DNA from: an uncultured Oscillospiraceae bacterium
GTDB lineage: Bacteria; Bacillota; Clostridia; Oscillospirales; Oscillospiraceae
Length of the DNA stretch: 64,000 nucleotides
NCBI GenBank assembly: GCA_910585815.1
Contig: CAJUFJ010000001.1
Span: 40,782-104,781, forward strand
Direction of reading: 5' to 3'
This document shows positions 1 to 6,572 of this stretch, piece by piece. The notes below the pieces were generated by a model. It did not search any database and was not told where the DNA came from. It saw only the letters and a list, made by a program, of their open reading frames with translations. Position numbers and translations under genes: made by a program. Position 1 is the first letter of the stretch. Every line of letters begins with the position of its first letter.

Positions 1-11
1 CTTTCAATAAT

Positions 12-689
12 TCACGAAATTCCACAGTGTCCGCCCGCCTTTCGATATTGACAGCTTCCCTGAGCGGGACAGCCCAGGCAGCTGCGGTTCTTTTTTTCAA
101 TCTCCCCGCTGGAAACGCCCAAAATGGCGGTCACCGACTTCCGGGGGGTGAGTAGATGGTTTGCTGTGGCGCACAGCCCCGCCCGGCGGGGGGCGTCCAG
201 CAGGTCCAACAGGGGCCCCTGAACCTCCAGGGGCAGGTCCCCGTAGCCGGGACTGTACCGGAAGGGGAAGGAGCAGCCGGGGAATTTCCCTTGCAGCTCC
301 CCCTCGATCTGGTCGCAGACCTCCTCCACGGCGGCGGAGGCGCAGCAGTCCAGGGTAAGGGCCCGGCCCATGTCCAGCCGCTCCGCCCGGCGGATGAGGG
401 CGTCCGCCTCCGCCCCCAGGGTGGCGCAGAAGAGGGCCGCCCGGCCGCAGCCGGACAGGTGGGCTTTCAGGTCCTCTCCGGGCAGCAGAAGGCCGTTTTC
501 CAGCCGCACGCCACACGCCTCAAAAGAAATTTCCACCGGCCGCCAGCTCCACCGGGGCCGGACGGCCCCCAGCAGCTCCCGGGCGCAGTCCTCCACCTGC
601 GCCATCAGAGCCCCGTCCGCCTTTTCGGGCGGACAGCCCATGTAGCGCAGAACCTCAGCGGTGTTCAGTTGGGTGAGGGTGATGGGCAT
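12..689 (-). CDS. Stand-alone methionine synthase reactivation-domain protein
   Basis: The 225-residue protein resembles the SAM-binding activation domain of B12-dependent methionine synthase (MetH), which reductively remethylates cob(II)alamin. The family signature is seen as FRYSPGYGDLPLEVQ around residues 143-157, followed by TPRKSVTAILG at 181-191. Its C-terminus adds a cysteine cluster (C204, C207, C213, C222) that could bind metal. In clostridia this domain is often split from the rest of MetH, so a core methionine synthase gene would be expected nearby, probably left of the window. A clear AAAGGAG ribosome site precedes the ATG. The role is inferred from motifs. Confidence 0.8.
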   Translation of the reverse strand: MPITLTQLNTAEVLRYMGCPPEKADGALMAQVEDCARELLGAVRPRWSWRPVEISFEACGVRLENGLLLPGEDLKAHLSGCGRAALFCATLGAEADALIRRAERLDMGRALTLDCCASAAVEEVCDQIEGELQGKFPGCSFPFRYSPGYGDLPLEVQGPLLDLLDAPRRAGLCATANHLLTPRKSVTAILGVSSGEIEKKNRSCLGCPAQGSCQYRKAGGHCGIS

Positions 690-719
690 AGTTTCTCCTT
701 TCGTCCCGCCCGCAGGCGA

Positions 720-904
720 TAAGGCTCCTTTGGAAAGGAGCTGTCAGCCGCAGGCTGACTGAGGATTGCGTTCGGCGAAGCCGAACATACGAAGTAAACA
801 AAGTTTGCGGAAACCTTGTATACTTCGTATATTTTGCTTCGCAAAATGCAATCCTCCGCCCCAGTTTGCGAACTGGGGCACCTCCTTTCAAAAGGAGGCT
901 GACC
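720..904. repeat. Dispersed repeat, family B (long variant)
   Basis: The ends are inverted (AAGGCTCCTTTGGAAAGGAG on the left, CTCCTTTCAAAAGGAGG on the right) and the left end continues with CTGTCAGCC...GGCTGACTGAGG as in the other copies. The interior holds further small palindromes built on TACGAAGTA and GCAAAATGC. It fills the gap between asnA and the MetH-activation gene and contains no plausible gene. Confidence 0.7.
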
Positions 905-926
905 GCTGCGGCGGGACGGGGGCCTG

Positions 927-1940
927 TTACAGCAGCGTAATCCCCGCCTTCTCGGCGGCGGTGGTGTTGACCTCGTCCCACAGGGAGGACTGGACCTCGC
1001 CGATGTGGGCCTTGCCCAGCAGCAGCATGGACACCCGGCTCTGGCCGATGCCGCCGCCCATGGTCAGGGGCAGCTCGCCATTGAGCAGCATCTTATGAAA
1101 GGGCAGCTCCCGGCGGCTCTCACAGTCGGACAGCTCCAGCTGGCGGGCCAGGCTCTCCTCGTCCACCCGGATGCCCATGGAGGACAGCTCAAAGGATCGC
1201 CGGCCCACGCTGTCCCACACCAGCAGGTCGCCGTTCAGAGCCCAGTCGTCGTAGTCGGGGGCCCGGCCGTCGTGGGGTTTGCCGGATTTCAGCTTGCCGC
1301 CGATGCCCATGAGGAAGGTGGTGGGGTGGTCCTGGACGAAGGCGTCCTCCCGCTCCTTCGGGGTCTTGTCGGGAAACAGGTCCTCCAGTTCCTGGGTGGT
1401 GATAAAGGTGACGTCGGTGGACACCGGGGGCAGCACATTCAGCTGGGGGAAGACGGTGCACAGGAAGGACTGGGTCTCTGACAGGGCGTTAACAATGGAA
1501 CACACCGTCTGCTTCAAAAAGTCCACATTCCTCTGCTCCCGAGTGATGATCTTCTCCCAGTCCCACTGGTCCACGTAGGCGGAGTGGAGGGAATCCAGAT
1601 CTTCATCCCGGCGGATGGCGTTCATGTTGGTGTACAGCCCCTCCCCCGCGTGGAACTGGTAGCGCTTCAGGGCCAGCCGCTTCCACTTGGCCAGGGAGTG
1701 AACCACGGCGGCGTCTCCCTCCACGCCGTTGATGTCAAAGGCCACCGCCCGCTCCACGCCGTTCAGGTCGTCGTTCAGGCCGGAGGACACCGCCACAAAC
1801 AGCGGAGCGGACACCCGGTGCAGCCGCAGAGCCCCTGCCAGCTTGTCGGCAAAGAGGCGGTTGCCCAGGTCAATGGCGCGCTGGGTCTCATAAATGGACA
1901 ACAGGGGCTTATACCCCTGGGGTAATTTGATCTCTTTCAT
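927..1940 (-). CDS. asnA: Aspartate-ammonia ligase (asparagine synthetase A)
   Basis: This 337-residue cytoplasmic enzyme makes asparagine from aspartate, ammonia and ATP. Length and motifs fit AsnA, a class II aminoacyl-tRNA-synthetase fold: KWKRLALKRYQF near residue 85, NAIRRDEDLDSLHSAYVDQW near 110-130, and the ATP-binding GGGIGQSR near the C-terminus. The chosen start, MKEIKLPQG, has a strong AAGGAG 8 bases upstream; a longer reading frame upstream lacks a ribosome site. It has its own promoter and is divergent from the SMI1-like gene. Confidence 0.95.
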   Translation of the reverse strand: MKEIKLPQGYKPLLSIYETQRAIDLGNRLFADKLAGALRLHRVSAPLFVAVSSGLNDDLNGVERAVAFDINGVEGDAAVVHSLAKWKRLALKRYQFHAGEGLYTNMNAIRRDEDLDSLHSAYVDQWDWEKIITREQRNVDFLKQTVCSIVNALSETQSFLCTVFPQLNVLPPVSTDVTFITTQELEDLFPDKTPKEREDAFVQDHPTTFLMGIGGKLKSGKPHDGRAPDYDDWALNGDLLVWDSVGRRSFELSSMGIRVDEESLARQLELSDCESRRELPFHKMLLNGELPLTMGGGIGQSRVSMLLLGKAHIGEVQSSLWDEVNTTAAEKAGITLL

Positions 1941-1971
1941 ACAAAAGCTCCTTTTCTCCTTGGATTTTCCC

Positions 1972-2000
1972 ATTATACTCGCCGCAGGCTGGAATTGCAA
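1972..2000 (-). promoter_or_regulatory. Promoter of asnA
   Basis: Read on the minus strand, TTGCAA (1995-2000) and TATAAT (1972-1977) are separated by 17 bases, upstream of the asnA ribosome site. A weaker extended -10 (TGGTATGAT, near 2010-2018) faces the other way towards the SMI1-like gene. Confidence 0.7.
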
Positions 2001-2050
2001 TAAAAAGTGTGGTATGATAGGGGCAGAAAATCAGCGGGAGGGTATGCGGT

Positions 2051-2530
2051 ATGCTGGAGGAATTTCTCACCTGTCTGGAGGGGCAGGGTTGGAGCGTTAT
2101 AAGGAACACATCTGCTGAAGTCCGGCTTCCGGAGGCCGTGGCAGGTCGGTATCGGAGCTGTCCCCCGTCGTGGCTGGCGCTGCTTGGTGCGGTTCAAGAG
2201 CTGGCCCGCGGGGACGAGAGGGCCTGGTTCCTCTGCGCCGGAGACTATAATGTGCAGGCGGACCAACCCTGGCAGTGGAACGAGTGGGAGCGGCTCAGCC
2301 TGGAGGCCGCTGGGGACGACGCCGTCTGGACAGCGGCAATCAGGGACTTCTGGACGGAGCATCTGCCCATTTTCATGTCGCTGTCAGACGGCTATGCCTA
2401 CTACGCAATCTCCATGAAAGACGGTTCCGTGGTATACGGACGGGAACCGGAGTTCGAGGAATGTGAGACGGCGGCCCCCTCCTTCGATGCGTTTATGGAG
2501 CAAATTGTGAAGGGACAGACCCTTCTGTAA
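2051..2530 (+). CDS. SMI1/KNR4 (SUKH)-like protein, putative orphan immunity protein
   Basis: The 159-residue protein is rich in Trp and acidic residues and has no signal peptide or membrane segment. The C-terminal half (FWTEHLPIFMSLSDGYAYYA, then GSVVYGREPEFEECETAA and a final helix) resembles the SUKH/SMI1-KNR4 fold, in which many members neutralise polymorphic toxins. No toxin gene is adjacent. GGAGGG near 2038 gives a usable ribosome site for the ATG. The family call is by eye and moderate; it could be another small acidic accessory protein. Confidence 0.5.
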   Translation: MLEEFLTCLEGQGWSVIRNTSAEVRLPEAVAGRYRSCPPSWLALLGAVQELARGDERAWFLCAGDYNVQADQPWQWNEWERLSLEAAGDDAVWTAAIRDFWTEHLPIFMSLSDGYAYYAISMKDGSVVYGREPEFEECETAAPSFDAFMEQIVKGQTLL

Positions 2531-2549
2531 CAGCTCCGATAAAAATCTC

Positions 2550-2578
2550 TCGACAAAAAAGATATTTTATGCTATAAT
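2550..2578 (+). promoter_or_regulatory. Promoter of the leader peptide-RNHCP transcript
   Basis: TCGACA (2550-2555) and a perfect TATAAT (2573-2578) are spaced by 17 bases. Transcription would start near 2585, about 22 bases before the leader-peptide ATG. Confidence 0.8.
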
Positions 2579-2607
2579 GTTGCCATCACAATGGCAAAGG
2601 AGAGCTT

Positions 2608-2643
2608 ATGAAATTCTATTTTAATTCGGAGCTTGTGGGTTAA
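2608..2643 (+). CDS. Leader peptide (11 codons) upstream of the RNHCP gene
   Basis: A short open frame, MKFYFNSELVG then TAA, has its own AAAGGAG (2596-2602) five bases before the ATG and lies just downstream of a strong promoter. It ends three bases before the first arm of a pair of mutually exclusive hairpins, one of which covers the ribosome site of the next gene. Placement, strong translation signals and short length match the arrangement of erm-type regulatory leader peptides. Function is inferred; no homologous leader is recognised. Confidence 0.65.
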   Translation: MKFYFNSELVG

Positions 2644-2708
2644 GCCGGGAGGTTTCGCCCAACTGTTCCGCGACGCCTCCCAAAAGAAAACCAGTCTTTT
2701 AGGAGGAA
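2644..2708 (+). promoter_or_regulatory. Translational attenuator: two mutually exclusive hairpins, one masking the ribosome site
   Basis: Arm A (GGGAGG, 2647-2652) can pair with arm B (CCTCCC, 2676-2681), extended by CGC/GCG (2656-2658 with 2670-2672). Arm B with the following AAAAGA (2676-2687) can instead pair with TCTTTT-AGGAGG (2695-2706): 11 of 12 positions pair around a 7-base loop, and the AGGAGG is the ribosome site of the RNHCP gene. Thus A:B leaves translation on and B:C turns it off. A ribosome finishing the 11-codon leader would cover arm A and favour the masked state. Pairings are seen; the regulatory logic is inferred. Confidence 0.65.
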
Positions 2709-2716
2709 ATCACCCC

Positions 2717-3142
2717 ATGAATCGGGAAAATAAACGCAAATCATTTGAAAAAGGCTATTTTAAAACCCACCCCTGTCACGACAGCTTCACCTGTAAGGTG
2801 TGCGGCCGTCCGGTGGTCCCGGAGGCGGCGGGCAGCGCCCACCGCAACCACTGCCCCAACTGCCTGTGCAGCCTCCATGTGGACGAGGAGCCGGGCGACC
2901 GGGCTTCCGACTGCGGCGGTATTATGGAGCCCATCGGTGTCTGGGTGCGCAGGGGCGGCGAGTGGGCCGTCATCCACCGGTGCCGCCGGTGCGGCAGGCT
3001 GAGCTCCAACCGCACCGCCGCTGACGACAACCCCATGAAGCTGATGTCAGTGGCGCTGAAGCCCCTAGCACAGCCCCCCTTCCCCCTGGAGCACATTGAG
3101 CGGCTCACCGCCCTCATGGGCGGATCGGGAAGTATCAAATAG
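2717..3142 (+). CDS. RNHCP-domain zinc-ribbon protein
   Basis: The 141-residue protein has an N-terminal zinc-binding region: FTCKVCGRPV, then the family hallmark HRNHCPNCLCSLHVDE, and a second CRRCGRLSSNR pair. These are the signatures of the RNHCP family, whose biochemical role is unknown to me. It lacks a signal peptide and is probably cytosolic. The start at ATG 2717 is set by AGGAGG at 2701-2706; an in-frame upstream start has no ribosome site. Expression is probably controlled by the leader peptide and hairpins just upstream, and a strong terminator follows. Confidence 0.85.
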   Translation: MNRENKRKSFEKGYFKTHPCHDSFTCKVCGRPVVPEAAGSAHRNHCPNCLCSLHVDEEPGDRASDCGGIMEPIGVWVRRGGEWAVIHRCRRCGRLSSNRTAADDNPMKLMSVALKPLAQPPFPLEHIERLTALMGGSGSIK

Positions 3143-3151
3143 CGCAGAAAC

Positions 3152-3185
3152 GCCCGCCCGGGAGAACCCGGGCGGGCATGTTTTG
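3152..3185 (+). terminator. Intrinsic terminator after the RNHCP gene
   Basis: An 11-bp perfect stem GCCCGCCCGGG / CCCGGGCGGGC with an AGAA loop is followed by ATGTTTTG. It separates the RNHCP unit from the convergent secreted-protein gene. Confidence 0.85.
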
Positions 3186-3191
3186 TCTGGA

Positions 3192-3725
3192 TTACGCCAC
3201 GGAATAGCTCCCCCGCACCAGCAGCTTCACATCGCCGGAGGCGGTAAGGGTCCGGTCGGCGATGGTGGCCATGTACAGGTGGTTTTTGGTGAGGGCCGCG
3301 CCGGAGTTCACCGTCCCGCCGGTGGACAGGTCGATAAGGGCGGGGGTGGTGTTGGCCTTCACGGTGATGGTGCCGATGCGGGGCAGAATCTCGCACCCCA
3401 CGCCCAGGGACATGACCTGTCCGTTGGTCATGGACACCAGCTCGTAGGAGGCGGAGCCGCCGGAGGGGGTTGTCTGTCCGCCCTGCCGCTTGTACTGGTT
3501 GATCTGGTTGGTAAAGGTCTGCTCCAGCTCCTTCTGCCGGGCGGCGGTCTTCTCCTCCACCTGCTTGACAATCTGGGGGATGGCGGTCTGGTTCAGGTAG
3601 CTCAGGGTAATCAGGGGGTCGCCCTGATCGCCCCCCGTGGCCAGGGCGCCCACGGTGCCCAGCAGCACGGCGGACAGGGCCATAGCGCCCAGGCGGATGG
3701 TCCAACGCTTGTTTGGCTTTTTCAT
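3192..3725 (-). CDS. Secreted or membrane-anchored protein of unknown function
   Basis: The 177-residue protein begins MKKPNKRW and has one hydrophobic segment (about residues 11-31), which could be a signal peptide or uncleaved anchor. A coiled-coil-like stretch rich in Lys/Gln/Glu (about 45-80) follows, and then a beta-rich C-terminal half with SMTNGQVMSLGVGCEILPR and repeated Thr/Gly strands. I do not recognise the family. The start is set by AAAAAGGAG upstream; it lies downstream of mazF in the same orientation but is separated from it by a repeat. Confidence 0.6.
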   Translation of the reverse strand: MKKPNKRWTIRLGAMALSAVLLGTVGALATGGDQGDPLITLSYLNQTAIPQIVKQVEEKTAARQKELEQTFTNQINQYKRQGGQTTPSGGSASYELVSMTNGQVMSLGVGCEILPRIGTITVKANTTPALIDLSTGGTVNSGAALTKNHLYMATIADRTLTASGDVKLLVRGSYSVA

Positions 3726-3739
3726 ACGTACGCTCCTTT

Positions 3740-3876
3740 TTATGTAGGGGGCGGTCTCTGTGCCGCCCCGATTCCTGCGAATCAGGGCAGGGACACTCTG
3801 ATTCCTATGGACCAAGGCAGGACCGCCCCGATTCCTATTGGTAAAAGTGGGGCGGCGCAGAGGCCGCCCCCTACGA
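3740..3876. repeat. Dispersed palindromic repeat, family A
   Basis: The ends are inverted: TGTAGGGGGCGG at the left and CCGCCCCCTACGA at the right, with internal GATTCCTNNGAATC-like segments repeated three times. It separates mazF from the downstream secreted-protein gene. Confidence 0.7.
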
Positions 3877-3878
3877 TT

Positions 3879-4250
3879 TTATACCATCGTCTCCGGGTGG
3901 AGGCCGAAGCTTACCGCGATGGCGGTGTCCACCTGCTTCATCACGCCGTCGTCCAGCCGGCCCATTTTCTCCCGCAGCCGGCGCTTATCCAGGGTGCGCA
4001 CCTGCTCCAACAGGATTACCGACTCCTTGGGCAGGCCACAGCTCAGCGGGGCCACCGAGATATGGGTGGGCAGCCGGGCCTTCCCCGTCTGGGAGGTGAT
4101 GGCCGCCGCAATAACGGTGGGGCTGTGCCGGTTGCCGGTATCGTTCTGCACAATGAGGACAGGGCGCACGCCCCCCTGCTCGCTGCCCACCACGGGGCTT
4201 AAATCGGCGTAAAAAATGTCGCCTCGTTTCACGCTGTTATCCAAGTACAC
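3879..4250 (-). CDS. MazF/PemK-family mRNA interferase (EndoA type)
   Basis: The 123-residue protein has the MazF core: KRGDIFYADLSPVVGSEQGG (residues 8-27) with RPVLIVQND, an ITSQTGKARLPTH strand and a LEQVRTLDKRRL helix. It closely resembles the Bacillus EndoA (NdoA) class, which cuts mRNA at specific sites. In Bacilli this gene follows alr and an antitoxin gene; here alr is upstream too, but the 287-bp gap holds no credible antitoxin. The start is GTG at 4248-4250 with GGAG just upstream. Confidence 0.9.
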   Translation of the reverse strand: MYLDNSVKRGDIFYADLSPVVGSEQGGVRPVLIVQNDTGNRHSPTVIAAAITSQTGKARLPTHISVAPLSCGLPKESVILLEQVRTLDKRRLREKMGRLDDGVMKQVDTAIAVSFGLHPETMV

Positions 4251-4537
4251 TCACACTCCGCTGGAAGATAGCACCGCGTTACAGCCGAAGTAGTCGTATG
4301 TAACGCTGTACTATGATTCTCCCACGGGGCGGCGGGCCTTATACCTGTCTTGGAAAAAGAATTTGAGCCGTCACACGACCTGAGCGGCCCCGGCCCACTC
4401 CAAACGCCCGCCGCGCCCCGCAGACCCCGGGGTTCCATCACCCCGCGCTCCAACTCATCCTATGTGCGGACGGGCCGGGCGGTCACGGGGGTGGACAGGC
4501 CCTTTCGCGGCCTGTCCACGGGCTTTTGGAGAAATTT
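4251..4537. other. alr-mazF intergenic region with two inverted repeats
   Basis: No open frame here has a credible antitoxin sequence. An 8-bp inverted repeat (GCGTTACA at 4276-4283, TGTAACGC at 4299-4306) lies just upstream of mazF and could be an operator or RNA hairpin. A second, longer hairpin (GTGGACAGGCC / GGCCTGTCCAC, about 4491-4519) follows alr and may terminate it, though it lacks a clean U-run on the minus strand. Confidence 0.5.
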
Positions 4538-5695
4538 TCAGGAAATTGCGCTCCCCATCTCCAAATAGATGCGGGGAACTCGGGGTGTGAGCTGGCACAA
4601 TAATTCATAGGGGATGGTGCCGGCCAGCTGGGCCGCCCAGTCCGTCAGACCGGGGCCGTAGACGGTGGCCACGTCCCCCGCCTTCACGCCGGGGGCGTCG
4701 GTCACGTCCACCATGCACATATCCATGCAGATGCGGCCCAGGACGGGACAGAGCTTGTCCCCGATAAGCACCTCCAGCTTGTTGGACAGGACACGGGGCA
4801 GGCCGTCGCCGTAGCCCATGGGCAGGACAGCGACTTTGGAGTCCCGCTCCAGTGTGGCGGTGCAGCCGTAGCTGATCTTTGCCCCGGCGGGCAGGTCCCG
4901 GACAACGGCGATCCGGCTCTTTACCGTCATCACCGGCTTTAAGCCTGGGTCCTTCACCGAGGGGTCGGGGACATAGCCGTACAGGGCGATGCCGGGGCGG
5001 ATCATGTTCATGTACACTTTCGTCCAGCTATAGTTTAACACAGCGGCGCTTGCCGCGCAATGGTAAATCTTAAATTGATGGAGCCCCCGCTCCCAAAGCT
5101 CACCGAACACATCATAAATGCGGGCACACTGGTTCTTGGTATATGCCTCACTTCCGTCGGCGTTGGCGAAGTGGGTAAAAATGCCCTCCGGCTCCAGGCC
5201 GGGCAGGGCGCACAGGGATTCGATTTCCTTGCCGGCGCGTTCCAGCGCCGCTTCGTCATCGTCTTCATAATACACAAAGCCCAGCCGGCCCATGCCGGTA
5301 TCCACCTTCACATGGACTTTCAGCGTCTTGCCGGCGGCCTCGGCGGCGGCAGACAGGGCTTCCCCCGTCTCCAGGTCGCCCACCGTCTGGGTGACGTCGT
5401 ACGCCAGCAGGTCGCCGGCCAGCTCCACCGGGGTCTGGCCCAGGCAGAGGATGGGCAGGGTAATTCCCGCCCCCCTCAGCTCGACGGCCTCGGCCAGACA
5501 GGCCACCGCCAGCATGTCAGCTCCCAACGCCTGCAATTTCTTCGCCACGGGCACCGCGCCGTGGCCGTAAGCGTCCGCCTTCACCACACCCAGGAATCTG
5601 GTCTCCGGGGCCAGCCCCCGCAGGAGCCGGTAGTTGTGGGCCAGGGCGTCCAGGTCTACCTCCGCCCAGGTGCGGGCCGTTCTTTTGTCTGTCAT
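4538..5695 (-). CDS. alr: Alanine racemase
   Basis: The 385-residue PLP enzyme interconverts L- and D-alanine for peptidoglycan. The PLP lysine lies in GVVKADAYGHGA (K39). The second-base tyrosine context SYGCTATL and the C-terminal GRICMDMCMVDVTD motif are both present. Length is normal for Alr. It sits upstream of mazF, the classical alr-toxin neighbourhood of Firmicutes. A repeat lies immediately upstream, between it and the lipoprotein gene. Confidence 0.95.
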   Translation of the reverse strand: MTDKRTARTWAEVDLDALAHNYRLLRGLAPETRFLGVVKADAYGHGAVPVAKKLQALGADMLAVACLAEAVELRGAGITLPILCLGQTPVELAGDLLAYDVTQTVGDLETGEALSAAAEAAGKTLKVHVKVDTGMGRLGFVYYEDDDEAALERAGKEIESLCALPGLEPEGIFTHFANADGSEAYTKNQCARIYDVFGELWERGLHQFKIYHCAASAAVLNYSWTKVYMNMIRPGIALYGYVPDPSVKDPGLKPVMTVKSRIAVVRDLPAGAKISYGCTATLERDSKVAVLPMGYGDGLPRVLSNKLEVLIGDKLCPVLGRICMDMCMVDVTDAPGVKAGDVATVYGPGLTDWAAQLAGTIPYELLCQLTPRVPRIYLEMGSAIS

Positions 5696-5710
5696 TCAAA
5701 TTCCTTCTTT

Positions 5711-5835
5711 TGTAGGGGCGGCCTGTGGCCGCCCGTCTAAAATATACCATTCCTTTGGTAATGGCGCGCCGGGGTCGTCGCGCCCCACATGCGGGCGGCA
5801 CGTCCTGCATGCGGGCGGCCACAGGCCGCCCCTAC
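5711..5835. repeat. Dispersed palindromic repeat, family A (paired arms)
   Basis: TGTAGGGGCGGCCTGTGGCC at the left is answered by GGCCACAGGCCGCCCCTACC at the right, an almost perfect inverted repeat around about 85 bases that contain GGCGCGCCGGGGTCGTCGCG, a segment seen again near 6551. Confidence 0.8.
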
Positions 5836-5838
5836 CGA

Positions 5839-6420
5839 TTACCCCGCCATAAAATCGGAAAATTCGCATAGAATTACACGGAAGCCATCCACCGAGATTT
5901 CCCCGCGGGTGAGGGCGTGGGTGGCAGTATCGAACCACAGGACCGTCTCCGTCCCCGCGCCCGGCGTGCCGGAGGGGTCGCCGCAGTCCACCCGGACAAC
6001 AGCCCCCTCCTCCTCCAGGGCGCAGGCGGTGATGTAACCCGACCGGGCCGCCTCCAGCAGGGCGGGGACGGCGGAGACGGGGGTCAGGCCGTCCCCGTCC
6101 AGGGGGCCAGTTTCCACCGACAGGCCGTCAAACTCCAGCTGGCTCTCCGTCCCGGACAGCCGGGCGGTGAGACCCGCCACCGTCTCCGGTGCGGAGAGGG
6201 CAAGGACAGTCTCCGGCCCGTTCACCGACACGGCCATCTCATATTGATACACCCGCTGTCCGTAGTCGGCGGTAACGGCCGCCCGGGCGGCACAGCTCTC
6301 CATGGCCAGATACTCCCCCCGGATGGTCAGGGCCAGCTCCTCCGCCTCGCTCACCCCCGCCGGGCCGCAGCCCGCCAGGAGGAGGGTTGTCATTAGTACG
6401 CAAATCAAACATTTGCGCAC
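5839..6420 (-). CDS. Putative lipoprotein of unknown function
   Basis: The 193-residue protein starts at GTG 6420 (RKCLICVLMTTLLLAGCG), with GGAGG seven bases upstream. LLAGC is a good lipobox, so it should be lipidated at the outer face of the membrane. The mature part is beta-rich (QYEMAVSVNGPETVLALSAP, then VLWFDTATHALTRGEISVDG), loosely like lipoprotein carriers of the LolA/LppX kind, but I would not assign it there firmly. Repeats flank it on both sides, isolating it from alr and nnr. Confidence 0.6.
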   Translation of the reverse strand: MRKCLICVLMTTLLLAGCGPAGVSEAEELALTIRGEYLAMESCAARAAVTADYGQRVYQYEMAVSVNGPETVLALSAPETVAGLTARLSGTESQLEFDGLSVETGPLDGDGLTPVSAVPALLEAARSGYITACALEEEGAVVRVDCGDPSGTPGAGTETVLWFDTATHALTRGEISVDGFRVILCEFSDFMAG

Positions 6421-6453
6421 GGTGATACCTCCAAAATTGAAATTGGTTTTGTA

Positions 6454-6524
6454 TGTAGGGGCGGCCTGTGGCCGCCCGTATAGGCGTGGCAAGAACCAGC
6501 GGGCGGCCACAGGCCGCCCCTACA
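6454..6524. repeat. Dispersed palindromic repeat, family A
   Basis: TGTAGGGGCGGCCTGTGGCC and GGCCACAGGCCGCCCCTACA form an inverted pair around about 30 bases. A further fragment, GGCGCGCCGGGGTCGTCGCG, follows at about 6551-6570, next to the nnr stop. Confidence 0.8.
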
Positions 6525-6572
6525 GTTCCGAATCACACACCGCATGACGCGGCGCGCCGGGGTCGTCGCGCC

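Noticed and set aside
4251..4537. A 74-codon minus-strand frame upstream of mazF as antitoxin
   Set aside because: Its translation is Pro/Gly/Arg/Ser-rich without an RHH or AbrB pattern, and it overlaps hairpins; no ribosome site is seen.
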